The notes beneath the pieces were generated by a model. That model was not told where the DNA came from, ran no database searches, and saw only the letters and a program-made list of their open reading frames with translations. Shown piece after piece: positions 33,100-43,649 of a DNA stretch of 64,000 nt. Where the stretch lies: assembly GCF_002288925.2 (NCBI RefSeq), contig NW_022098031.1:2263159-2327158 (forward strand), read 5' to 3'. This stretch comes from Delphinapterus leucas (taxonomy: Eukaryota > Chordata > Mammalia > Artiodactyla > Monodontidae). Made by a program: the position numbers and the translations under genes. Each line of letters begins with the position of its first letter. Position 1 is the first letter of the stretch.

Positions 33100-36000
33100 A
33101 AAACTGTAACAGGAACATACATACTGATAATCACCTTGAATGTAAATGGATTAAATGCGCCAATCAAAAGACACAGACTGGCTGAATGGATCCAAAAACA
33201 AGACCCGTACATACGCTGTCTACCAGAGACCCACTTCATACCTAGGGACACATACACACTGAAAGTGAAGGGATGGAAAAAGATATTCGATGCAAATGGA
33301 AATCCAAAGAAAGCTGGAGTACCAATTATAATATCAGACAAAATAGACTTTAAAATAAAGACTATTACAGGAGACAAAGAAGGACACTACATAAACATCA
33401 AGGAATCAATCCAAGAAGTAGATAAAACGATTGTAAATATTTATGCACCAAACATAGGAGCACCTCAATACACAAGGCAAATGCTACCAGCCATAAAAGG
33501 AGAAAGTAACAGTAACACAATCATAGTAGGGGACTTTAACACCAAACTTTCACCAATAGACAGTTCATCCAAAATGTAGGTAAACAAGGAGACACAGCTT
33601 TAAATGACACATTAAACAAGATGGACTTAATTGATATTTATAGGACATTCCATCCAAAACAACAGAATACACTTTTTCTCAAGTGCTCATGGAACATTCT
33701 GCAGGATACATCATATCTTGGGTGACAAATCAAGCCTTGGTAAATTTAAGAAAATTGAAATCGTATCAAGTAACTTTTCTGACAACAACGCTATAAGACT
33801 AGATATCAATTACAGGAAAAAACTGTAAAAAAAACACAAACACATTGAGGCTAAACAATACACTACTAAATAACCAAGAGATTACTGAAGGTATCAAAGA
33901 GGAAATCAAAAACTACCTAGAAACAACTACAATGAAAACACAATGACCCAAAACCTATGGGATGCAGCAAAAGCAGTTCTAAGAGGGAAGTTTATAGCAA
34001 TACAATCTTACCTCAAGTAATAAGAAACATCTCAAATAAACCACCTAACGTTAAACCTAAAGCAATTAGAGAAAGAAGAACAAAAAAGCCCTCAAAGGTA
34101 GCAGGAGGAAAGAAATCATAAAGATCAGATCAGAAATAAATGAAAAAGAAATGAAGGAAACAATAGCAAAGAACAATAAAACTAAAAGCTGGTTCTTTGA
34201 GAAGATAAACAAAATTGATAAACCATTAGCCAGACACATCAAGAAAAAAAGGGAGATGATGCAAGTCAACAGAACTAGAAATGAAAAAGGAGAAGTAACA
34301 ACTGACACTGCAGAAATATAAAGGATCATGAGAGATTATTACAAGCAACAATATGCCAATAAAATGGACAACCTGGAAGAAATGGACAAATTCTTACGAA
34401 AGTAGAACCTTCCGAGACTGAACCAGGAAGAAATAGAAAATATAAACATAACAATCACAAGCACTGAAATTGAAACTGTGATTAAAAGTCTTCCAACAAA
34501 CAAAAGCCCAGGACCAGATGGCTTCACAGGCGAATTCTATCAAACATTTAGAGAAGAGCTAACAACTTTCCTTCTCAAACTCTTCCAAAAAATAGCAGAG
34601 GGAGGAACACTCCCAAACTCATTCTACGAGGCCACCATCACTCTGATACCAAAACCAGACAAAGATGTCACAAAGAAAGAAAACTGCAGGCCAATATCAC
34701 TGATGAACATAGATGCAAAAGTCCTCAACAAAATACTAGCAAACAGAATTCAACAGCACATTAAAAGGATCGTACACCATGAACAAGTGGGGTTTATCCC
34801 AGGAATGCAAGGATTCTTCAATATATGCAAATCAATCAATGTGATACACCATATTAACAAATTGAAGGATAAAAACCATATGATCATCTCAATAGATGCA
34901 GAAAAAGCTTTTAACAAAATTCAATACCCATTTATGAGAAAAACTGTCCAGAAAGTAGGCATAGAGGGAACCTAACTCAACATAATAAAGGCCTTAGATG
35001 ACAAACCCACAGCCAACATCGTTCTCAATGGTGAAAGACTGAAACCATTTCCTCTAAGATCAGGAACAAGACAAGGGTCCCGAATCTCACCACTATTATT
35101 CAACATAGTTTTGGAACTTTTAGCCATGGCAATCAGAGAAGAAAAAGAAATAAAAAGGATCCAAGTCGGAAAAGAAGAAGTAAAACTGTCACTGTTAGCA
35201 GATTACATGATACTACTAGAGCTAATCAATGAATTTGGTAAAGTAGCAGGATAAAAAATTAATGCACAGAAATTTCTTGCATTCCTACAAACTAATGATG
35301 AAAAATCTGAAAAAGATATTAAGGAAACACTCCCATTTACCACTGCAATAAAAGGAATAAATTACCTAGGAATAAACTTACCTAAGGAGACAAAAGGCCT
35401 GCATGCAGAAAACTATGACACTGATGAAAGAATTTAAAGATGATACAAAGAGATAGAGAGATATACCATGTTCTTGGATTGGAAGAATCAACATTGTGAA
35501 AATGACTATACGACCCAAAGCAATCTACAGATTCAGTGCAACCCCTATTGAACTACCAGTGGTATTTTTCACAGAACTGGAACAAAAAATTTCACAATTT
35601 GTATGGAAACACAAAAGACCCCGAATAGCCAAAGCAATCTTGAGAAAGAAAAACGGAGCTGGAGGAATCAGGCTCCTGGACTTCAGACTATACTACAAAG
35701 CTACAGTAATCAAGACAGTATGGTACTGGCACAAAAACAGAAATATAGATCAATGAAACAGGATAGAAAGCCCAGAGATAAACCCACACACATATGGTCA
35801 CCTTACCTTTGATAAAGGAGGCAAAAATATACAATGGAGAAAAGACAACCTCTTCAAAAAGTGGTGCTGGGAAAACTGGACAGCTACATGTAAAAGAATG
35901 AAATTAGAACATTTCCTAACACTATACACAAAAGTAAACTCAAAATGGATTAAAGACCTAAAGGTAAGGCCAGACACTATAAAACTCTTAGAGGAAAACA

Positions 36001-36884
36001 TAGGCAGAACACTCTGACATAAAACACAGCGAGGTCCTTTTTGACCCACCTTGTAGAGAAATGGAAATAAAACAAAAAAAAAACAAATGGGACCTAATGA
36101 AACTTAAAAACTTTTGCACAGCAAGGGAAACCATAAAGAAGATGAAAAGACAACCCTCAGAATGGGAGAAAATATTTGCAAATGAAGCAACTGACAAAGG
36201 ATTAATCTCCAAAATTTACAAGCAGCTCATGCAGCTCAATATCAAAAAGACAAACGACCCAATCCAAAAATGGACAGAAGACCTAAATAGACATTTCTCC
36301 AAAGAAGATATACTGACTGCCAACAAATACATGAAAGGATGCTCACAACATCACTAATCATTAGAGAAATGCAGATCAAAACTGCAATGAAGTATCACCT
36401 CACACTGGTCAGAATGGCCTTTATCAAAAAATCTACAAACATTAAATGCTGGAGAGGGTGTGGAAAAAAGGGAACCCTCTTTCACTGTTGGTGGGAATGT
36501 AAATTGATTCAGCCTCTATGGAGAACAGTGTGGAGGTTTCTTAGAAAACTAAAAATAGAACTACCATATCACCCAGCAGTCCCACTACTGGGCATATACC
36601 CTGAGAAAACCATAATTCAAAAAGAGACATGTACCACAGTGTTCACTGCAGCTCTATTTACAATAGGCAGGAGGACATGGAGGCATCCTAAATGTCCACC
36701 GACACATGAATGGATAAAGAAGGTGTGGCACATATATAGAATGGAATATTACTCAGCCTTAAAAAGAAATGAAGTTGAGTTATTTTTAGTGAGGTGGATG
36801 GACCTAGAGTCTGTCATACAGAGTGAAGTAAGTCAGAAAGAGAAAAACAAATACTGTATGTTAACACATATACATGGAATCTAA
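33100..36884 (+). pseudogene. L1 copy B ORF2, broken, RT aspartate lost
   Basis: ORF2p remains in order. The endonuclease comes first (33136-33579): LNVNGLNAPIKRHRLAEW, a changed LPETHF where LQETH is usual, and VGDFNTKLSPID. RT blocks lie at 34478-34975: [35 protein letters not shown], and motif [12 protein letters not shown]. The catalytic box reads LADYMILL (about 35197-35217) instead of FADD, so its second Asp is Tyr. It is followed by a 39-bp in-frame-size deletion and a stop. The C-terminal Cys-rich part [20 protein letters not shown] and the end THIHGI (stop 36884) are intact in frame 36339-36884. Confidence 0.88.
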
Positions 36885-37259
36885 AAATAAAGAAAAGAAA
36901 GAAGGTTCTGATGAACCTAGGGGCAAGGACAGAAATAAAGACACAGATGTTGAGAATGGATTTGAGGACACAGGAGTGGGAAGGGAAGCTGGGACGAAGT
37001 GAGAGAGTAGCACTGACATATTATACACTACCAAATGTAAAATAGTTAGTGGGAAACAGCTGCATAGCACAGGGAGGTCAGTTCTGTGCTTTGTGACCAC
37101 CTAGAGGTGTGGGATAGTGAGAGTGGGAGGGAGACGCAAGAGGGACGGGATAAGGGGATATATGTATACGTATAGCTGATTCAGGTTGTTATACAGCAGA
37201 AACTAACACAAAATTGTAAGCCAATTATACTCCAATAAGGATTTTAAAAAAAAAAAAAA

Positions 37260-37470
37260 GAAAACAATTCTTGGAAGTCTATCAGTTAGAAAGAAACACC
37301 ATTTCCTGAATTGGCTTTCTCTACGAATTACCTCTGTAATTGCCCTTTCCTATTATTTTGTACCCTTGTAATAAAATATACCCTCTTAACTAGTGTCTCT
37401 ACCTTTTGTGTCTCCCTTCCCCAGTCTTTATTCCATAAAGCAAATAAAAAATTATGTTCTTGAAGCACAG
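37260..37470 (+). other. non-L1 sequence after L1 copy B (candidate 3' transduction)
   Basis: Starts right after the L1 A tail and ends GAAGCACAG at 37470. AATAAA sits at 37443-37448, 22 nt before that end, and an A-rich tail (AAAATAAGTAAATAAAAT, 37471-37488) follows. The sequence then passes into AAAATAGACA, a near match of the 31376-31385 target, and on into the rest of L1 copy A. This is the layout of a 3' transduction, in which transcription runs past the weak L1 signal to a host signal. Confidence 0.7.
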
Positions 37471-37488
37471 AAAATAAGTAAATAAAAT
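37443..37488 (+). terminator. polyadenylation signal and fossil A-tail used by the copy B transcript
   Basis: AATAAA at 37443-37448, inferred cleavage after 37470, then an A-rich tail broken by G and T. Spacing of 22 nt is within the normal range for mammalian cleavage/polyadenylation. Confidence 0.6.
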
Positions 37489-37495
37489 AAAATAG

Positions 37496-37698
37496 ACAAC
37501 AAACAAGGACCTACTGTATACCACAGGGATCTCTGCTCAATATTCTGTAATAAGCTAAAAGGAAAAAGAATTTGAAAAAGAATAGATACATGTATATTTA
37601 TAACTGAATCACTTTTCTGTATACCTGAAACTAATATGGCATTGTTAATCACCAGTACTCCAATATAAAATAAAAATTTTAAAAACTTAAAAAAAATG
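37496..37698 (+). mobile_element. L1 copy A, detached 3' end
   Basis: The missing L1 3' terminus: AACAAACAAGGACCTACTGT, CAGGGATCTCTGCTCAATAT, GAATTTGAAAAAGAATAGAT and CACCAGTACTCCAATATAAA, then an A-rich tail to 37698. It continues exactly where the 31385 end breaks off (ATAAAATAGATAACAAACAAGG pattern of related L1 ends, compare 63737-63752). The right target copy AAGTCTTTG is at 37699-37707. Confidence 0.85.
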
Positions 37699-38582
37699 AA
37701 GTCTTTGGGAATTCCAATGTTTGGACTTCCTCAGGAATAGTTCTTTCCTCAGGTGTAGATCCTATTATTTTTTGTGTTTATGAGGCACCCTTTCCTGTTG
37801 ATTTGCATATCTCATAATTTTATGGTGAAAACTTGACATCTAAAATAATATAATATGGCTTTTCTGGAAATCATTGTCTTCCCTTTCCCCAAGGTTTGTT
37901 GTTGTTGCTACTTGTTACATTTGTTACTGTTTGTTTTAGTGACTTTTCTGTAAAGTTTGTATTCTTTATTGTCTCTGGCCAGAAACAGAATTTTCTGTTT
38001 AATTATTTGTCAGATCATTGGTCATCTGTTTAATCTTTTTGTTAATACTAGACATATTGTCTTCAATTCCTGGAAGCAGTACCTCTCCCAGTCTTCACCA
38101 GGGCACTCTGTGCTAGCTGAGGCATGCCTGCTATGCCCAGCCAAGCAGTTGACATCTCTGTCTTGGTCTTACTTCCTGCTTTCACTGAGCCTGGAAGTCA
38201 GCTGGAGGTGAGAGCTTATGGCCTTCTCAGATCTTTTCCTGAGCGTGTCCACAGCATGTATGTGACTTTCTAGATCCCTAGGACTATGTCAGAGTGTTTC
38301 AAAGCCCCTATGCACAGATTATTCACCAGAATTTCCTTTTAGGCTTTTCAGTTAGTCTATTGTTTGCCCCAACTGTTATCCACCCCCTCATACAGCTATG
38401 AAGTTAGAATGTTCACCGTAATTGTTTTCAACAAACTCCTCTAGGAGAAAGGGCTTTTGGTATTGGGTATAGCTCTCTGTTAGGTCAGATACAAATAGTC
38501 CTGCAGTGGGATCTTCCAGGGAACCATTAGACAGGTTAAATAATGCAATTCTTTTGGAATAAGACTTTGAAAGAGCTCTATC

Positions 38583-38608
38583 TCTGATCTAATTCTGATT
38601 AGATCAGA
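38583..38608. repeat. 11-bp inverted repeat in a TCTGATC-rich stretch
   Basis: TCTGATCTAAT at 38583-38593 and its exact reverse complement at 38598-38608, loop TCTG. A further AATTCTGATC copy follows at about 38618, so two alternative stems are possible. Confidence 0.85.
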
Positions 38609-38944
38609 ATTAGCTCTAATTCTGATCCTTCAGGTGGCTATTTGAGTCTTTATGCTTAATTGACATTTCTGGTAGACAACAAAAAGGTCTTATATTTTTA
38701 TCCACTTGGAAAATCTGTCTTTTAACTAGTACACTAAGATTATTCTTACTTTAAGTGATTATCATTTTAGTTGGGTTAATATCTACCATGTTTGTAACTT
38801 TTTTTGTTTCCTGTGATCCCTCTTTTTCTGATTTCTCTGGTTTTAATTGAGCATTTTCTATATTAATCCACTTAATTTCTTCTCTTGGCATATTAATTCT
38901 ATATCTTGAAAACTTGTTTTACTGGTTGCCCTAGAGTTTACAGC

Positions 38945-39055
38945 ATGTATGTATGTGTGTGTGTGTGTGTGTATATATATATGTGTATATATATGTGTGT
39001 ATATGTATTTATATATATATACATATATAATATATATATGTATATATATATATTT
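38945..39055. repeat. (TG)n/(TA)n microsatellite in the SINE tail
   Basis: TATG, TG and TA repeats fill the gap between TACAGCATGT (38939 onward) and the SINE body at 39056. Because the SINE is antisense, this is where its A tail should be, so the microsatellite probably grew from the tail. Confidence 0.85.
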
Positions 39056-39250
39056 TTTGCAGTATGTGGGCCTCTCACTGTTGTGGCCTCTTCTGTTGCG
39101 GAGCACAGGCTCCGGACGCGCAGGCTCAGCGGCCATGGCTCACGGGCCCAGCCACTCCGCCGCATGTGGGATCTTCCCGGACCGGGGCACGAACCCGTGT
39201 CCCCTGCATCGGCAGGCGGACTCTCAACCACTGCGCCACCAGGGAAGCCC
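39056..39250 (-). mobile_element. CHR-type SINE, antisense
   Basis: Full CHR body on the minus strand, from CTTCCCTGGTGGCGCAGTGG at the high end to the tail at about 39056. The probable target duplication is TACAG(C/T)AT at 38939 and 39251. Frames of 120, 107 and 97 aa across it are SINE and microsatellite artefacts. Confidence 0.93.
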
Positions 39251-40103
39251 TACAGTATATATTTTTAACTAATCTAAGTTCATTTTCAAATAACACTATA
39301 CCCCTTTACATACAGTGCAGTTAACTTAGAATAATATATTCACAATTCTTCTTCCCCATCTCTTGGGATATTGCTATCAGTCACTTATCCATATGTTATA
39401 ATAACCCAATACATTGTCACTATCATTAATTTAATTAAACATATATTTTAGATAAATTAATAAAAAATAATATATTTCTAAATCATTACTTATTCCTTCT
39501 CTGGTACTCTTCCTTTCTTTATATGGATACAAGGTCCTGATTTGTATCATTTTCTTTTTGCCTGAAGAATTGCTTTTAACATTCTTTGCAGGCCAGTTCT
39601 ACAGGTGATGAATTCCCTCTGTCTTTGTTTATATGAGAAAGTCTTTATTTCTCTTTCACCTTTAAAGGATCATTTTGCTGTATATAAGATTCTAGATGTG
39701 TGAGTTATTTTCTTTGATCACTTCACATATTTCACTTGACTATCTTCTTCTTTGCATAACTTCTGATAATAATTCCACTGTGATTCTTATCTTTTTTCCT
39801 CTATAGGTAAAGTGTTTTTCTTTTGTGGCTTTATTGAAGACTTTGTCTTTGGTTTTCTACAGTTTGAAAATTACATGCATAGGTGGTTTTCTGTGTGTAT
39901 GTTTTTATTTTTGTCCTGCTCATTTTTCTCTGAACTTCCTGAATCTGTTGTTTGGAGATTCTCATTAATTTTGGAAAGTTCTTGACTATACTGAGTCAGT
40001 ATTTCTTTTGCCCCCTTTTCTCTTTCTTCTCCTTCTTGTATTCCAACAACATATTTATTATATGTTTTGAAATTGTCCCACAGTTCCTGAATGTTCTGTT
40101 CTA

Positions 40104-41399
40104 CTGGGTTGGGCAAAAAGTGGTTTCGGTTTTTAAATAAAAATAAAAAACACGTTTTTCATTTTCACCAAGAACTTTAGTAAACAACATATTCACCCTT
40201 TTGTTCTACTACCTTCTGCCATTTTTCAGGCAACTTCATAATTCCATCTTCCCAAAACTTTTTGAGCAAAGAACTGTTCCTGGTGCCTTTTATAGTCTTC
40301 CAGGGAATTGAAATTTTTTCCATTAAGAGAATTTTGGAAAGACCAAACTCAATGGAAATCCAAAGGTGCAATATATGGTGAATACAGCAGATGAATTGGA
40401 ACTTCCCAGGCAAGTTGTAACAGTTTTTGCCTGACCATCAAAGAAACATGCCATCTTGTGTTATCCTGATGGAAGATTATGTGTTTTCTGTTAACTAATT
40501 CTGGATGCTTTTCATCGAGTGCTGCTTTTAGTTGGTCTAATTGGGAGCAGGACTTGCTGGAATTAATCGTTTGGTTTTCCAGAAGGAGCTCATAATACAG
40601 GACTCCCTTCCAGTCCCACCATATACACAACAACACCTTCTTTGGATGAAGACCGGTCTTTGGTGTGGTTGGTCGTGGTTCATTTCACTTGCCCCACAAT
40701 CTCTTCCATTCCACATTATTGTACAGTATCCACTTTTCATTGCCCATCACAATTTGTTTTAAAAACAGGACGTTTTTATTACTTTTAAGTAGAGAATCAC
40801 CTGTGGAAATATGGTCAAGAAGGTTTTCTTTTCTTAACTTATGTGGAACCCAAACATCAAAGCGATTAACATAACCAAGATGATGCAAATGATTTTCAAC
40901 GTTTGATTTGGATATTTTGAGTATGTCAGCTATCTTCCACGTGGTATAATGTTGATTGTTCTCAATTAATAACTCGATTTGATCGTTATCAACTTCAACT
41001 GGTCTACCCAACCGTGGAGCATCGTCCAGAGAAAATCTCCAGCACAAAACTTCGCAAACCACTTTTGACATGTTTAATCTGTCACAGCACCTCTCCATAC
41101 ACCGCACAAATGTTTTTTTGCTTTGCAGTTGCATTTTTATGTTTCATTTCAGTTGCGTTTTTACCTGTCTTGAAATAATAAAGCATAATATGCCGAAAAC
41201 GTTGTTTTCCTTCCATCTTCAATATTAAAATAGCTACACAAAAATTCACCAATTTTGATAAGTCTTTTTTTAAATGCACGATAATATGATAGCTGTCATA
41301 TACAATCGAACAAAATTGTTTCAAGTGAAGCTAAAGACAACTAAGTGCTACTAGAGCCACCTTACAGAAAAAAACAAACGAAACTTTTGGCCAACCCAA
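40104..41399 (-). mobile_element. mariner DNA transposon, 1.3 kb, inactive
   Basis: Terminal inverted repeats: left CTGGGTTGGGCAAAAAGTGG, right (reverse complement) TTGGGTTGGCCAAAAGTTTC. Each end is flanked by TA (40102-40103 and 41400-41401), the Tc1/mariner target duplication. Length 1296 bp is normal for a full mariner. It is inserted in the antisense old L1, whose sequence continues on both sides. Confidence 0.95.
40177..41216 (-). pseudogene. mariner transposase, frameshifted and catalytically dead
   Basis: The expected start is at 41216 (MEGKQRFRHIMLYYF). Coding pieces lie in several frames: 41082-41324, 40685-41134, 40537-40740, 40349-40636 and 40177-40413. The N-terminal part holds the DNA-binding helices (LGRPVEVDNDQIELLIE is kept). 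The catalytic triad is D,D,D in mariners. The first Asp, usually in a GDEKW box, is Asn here (MGNEKWILY). The second is kept in FHQDNTRW. The third, usually SPDLAP, is Tyr (SPYIAP). The protein is not functional. Confidence 0.9.
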
Positions 41400-41401
41400 T
41401 A

Positions 41402-42860
41402 TGTTTTCATTGTTTTTCCTCTTTGCATATCGGTTTGATAAGTTTCCACTGACCTATTTTCAAACTCACTGATTTTTGTCTTTGGCCATTCTAGTATACT
41501 GATGTGTCCAACATAGGTATTCTTCATTTCTGTTTCTGTATTCTTTATATGTAGCATTTCCTTTTGATGTTTTTTTTTTAAGTTTTCATCTGTTTACATT
41601 ATCCATCTTTCTTACAAGTTGCCTCCTTTTCCCATTACAAGTCTTAACATTTTAATCAAAGCTATTTTAAATTCTCTGTCAAATAATTCTAAAATCTGTG
41701 TCATATGTGAGTATGGTTCTGATGATTGTTTTGTTTAGTTGCTTCCCTTTTGGGGTACCTTGCAGTTTTTTGCTAAAGGTAAGACATGATATATTAGCTA
41801 CTAGTAACTGAGGTACATAGGCCTTTAAAGTGAAGATTTGTGGTAATCTGGCTGTGTTTAATGTTTGCCCTAGTCATAAGTGCCCAAGCCTTCAAATTCT
41901 CCCAATATCCTTGTTTTTGTTTTCTCTCCTGACTTTGGCCTTCTATGATGAGGTCTTCTCCTCTTCAGAGTCTGTATCTTGAGTTTTTTCAGCTATGACT
42001 CACTGTTATTACAATGGATTCTTGTTGGTGTGGTGATGTGGTTTGGAGAGAGGGATACTCCTATAACCTTATGATTAAATATCAGTCTTTTCGTAGGCTT
42101 GTGCGAGCTGTGACTTTCAAAAATGTTTCTCCAGAGGTATAGAAACACCCCCCCCCACTCCCATCCGTTATGGTATCATTTCCAATCTATTTCCTAGAGG
42201 CTCTGATCCCTTTTGACTATGTATCTTCCCCTTGCCTCTTAGGTGAGACAGAAAGGGTATGGAGGAATTCTCTTCTTCCAGATGAGATAAGGCTCATAAA
42301 TTGTTTACTGGAGGGCAGGCCTTTGTTATGGAAAAGGTACTGGCTGTATTTCATAATAATTATTCTTACCCTTCCCTTGCAGATCCAGGAGGGGATCTTT
42401 CTAAGATATTCAACAGGAGAACCTAGTGGGATTCCTAGAGTAGAGGATCCCCCAGGAATTTCTCATTCTTATAACAGTCCACACTCAACCTCTAACAATT
42501 TGTCAAAATTACAATGTAAGTGTTCTACCAGTTAGTTTATGACTCAGTCTTCTGCTCCAAGTAAGCACATCTCAGATGTGATTCTCAGTGAGAGAGGGAG
42601 AGAGGGTGCTCTGTCCTTCCAGATTTCAGTGTTGGTTTGCCCTGCAACCATGGTTCTCTGATGGGTCCAAGAAAAGTCACTAATTTTCTGTGTGTTCAGC
42701 TTTTTTGTTGTTATAAGGATAAAAGTGAGGACCTCCAAGCTCAAGCTCTTTACATGTTGAAACTGAAACTGAAACCTGAAACAGTCTCCTCTAGACCACT
42801 GTATTCTAATTTTTCTTGCTGTTTCTATGGTTCCCATTCTGGCAAAGCAGAAGCTCATAG
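41402..42860 (-). mobile_element. ancient L1/HAL1-type sequence, antisense, right of mariner
   Basis: Continues the interrupted old antisense L1: CATTTCCTTTTGATGTTTTT, TTTTAAATTCTCTGTCAAAT, ATTCTAAAATCTGTGTCATA, TTGCAGTTTTTTGCTAAAGG, CTCAGTCTTCTGCTCCAAGT and CCTGCAACCATGGTTCTCTG. The last part reads as the far 5' side of the same element. A C run lies at 42149-42157. The 121-aa frame at 42170-42535 has no recognised domain. Confidence 0.55.
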
Positions 42861-43206
42861 CTTCTCTTATTTTTTCTTATTACCTCCTTATTTCATGTTT
42901 TTTGGATTTCTGATAAAGCCTCAATTCTCATGGTTGTGTTGATGGAATAATTTTATGTCCTCAATGGTCTCTATGTCATTGGATTGTTATTCTTTTAAGT
43001 ACTGGGGAAAAACAAACAAGCAAGCAAGAAATTCCACTATTTCTGGGATTTTTTTTACTACATCTCATTGTAGGTGTCTTTTATATCTAGGGGCATTTAA
43101 AAGTTGTCTCTGATGACATAAAGACAAAGATTTGTGCCCATTATAAATGCAATACAGATGCATACCTCTTCATTGAATTGATTCATAGGAAGGGTGTCTT
43201 CTACTC
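42861..43206. other. no gene seen
   Basis: AT-rich with an AAACAAGCAAGCAAGAAA stretch near 43014. No family recognised. Confidence 0.35.
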
Positions 43207-43392
43207 CAGTGTTTCTCAAAATGTGGTCTTAAGACCACCTGTAACAAAAGAGCCTAGAGGCTTATTCAAAATGCAGATTCATGGACCCAAATTTTATCCA
43301 TTAAAACTGAACATCAGGCTGTGGGGCCTGTAATATGAATTTTATTAGCTCTCCAGGTGATTCAGATATACAATAAATTTTGAGAACTATTG
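43207..43392 (+). mobile_element. MER5A-like hAT element
   Basis: A 186-bp element from CAGTGTTTCTCAAAATGTGG to TTTTGAGAACTATTG. Its ends are inverted repeats (CAGTGTTTCTCAAA and CAATAGTTCTCAAA), with the typical inner CTCCAGGTGATTCAGATATA. It is Charlie-type, non-autonomous and old; no clear 8-bp duplication remains. Confidence 0.8.
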
Positions 43393-43447
43393 TTTTTAAT
43401 ATTCATCATTAACTTTTGTTATTAGCTATAGTAAGTCAAGAAATAGC

Positions 43448-43641
43448 GGGCTTCCCTGGTGGCGCAGTGGTTGAGAGTCCGCCTGCCGATGCAGGGGACA
43501 CGGGTTTGTGCCCCGGTCCGGGAGGATCCCACATGCCACGGAGCGGCTGGGCCCGTGAGCCATGGCCGCTGAGCCTGCGCTCCGCAACGGGAGACGCCAC
43601 AACAGTGAGAGGCCCGCGTACCGCACAAAAAAAAAAAAAAG
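43448..43641 (+). mobile_element. CHR-type SINE with short internal deletion
   Basis: Begins GGGCTTCCCTGGTGGCGCAG and ends with 14 A (43627-43640). Target duplication GAAATAGC at 43440-43447 and 43642-43649. Compared with the other copies, about 13 bp around the CGTCCGGAGCCTG block are missing (it reads CTGAGCCTGCGCTCCGCAAC). Confidence 0.95.
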
Positions 43642-43649
43642 GAAATAGC

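Larger units (their letters stand above)
31660..37259 (+). mobile_element. L1 copy B, near full length, nested in copy A
   Basis: About 5.6 kb with 5' UTR (GGGTCTTGGTGCTCTGG, 31681 onward), ORF1 remains, ORF2 remains and a 3' UTR. It ends in the L1 terminus TACTCCAATAAGGATTTT and 14 A (37246-37259). The normal L1 AATAAA near the end is AATAAG here. Non-L1 DNA follows instead of a target duplication, and the target copy appears only after 37488, implying a longer transcript. It is split by no later repeat, so it is among the youngest L1 here. Confidence 0.88.
37708..40101 (-). mobile_element. ancient L1/HAL1-type sequence, antisense, right of copy A
   Basis: Antisense old L1 resumes: TTATGGTGAAAACTTGACAT, CTTTTCTGGAAATCATTGTC, GGTTTGTTGTTGTTGCTACT, then CATTCTTTGCAGGCCAGTTC (39576 region), GAGAAAGTCTTTATTTCTCT and GGATCATTTTGCTGTATATA. 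It is interrupted by a SINE at 39056-39250 and by the mariner at 40104. No coding frame survives. Confidence 0.65.

Noticed and set aside
38906..39272. Overlapping frames of 120 and 107 aa (plus) and 97 and 92 aa (minus)
   Set aside because: They read through a TG/TA microsatellite and a CHR SINE; the same SINE peptides recur at 43426, 45717 and 46522.
42170..42535. 121-aa plus frame as an exon
   Set aside because: It lies in a stretch that reads as part of the old antisense L1/HAL1-type element, with no domain and no convincing splice sites.
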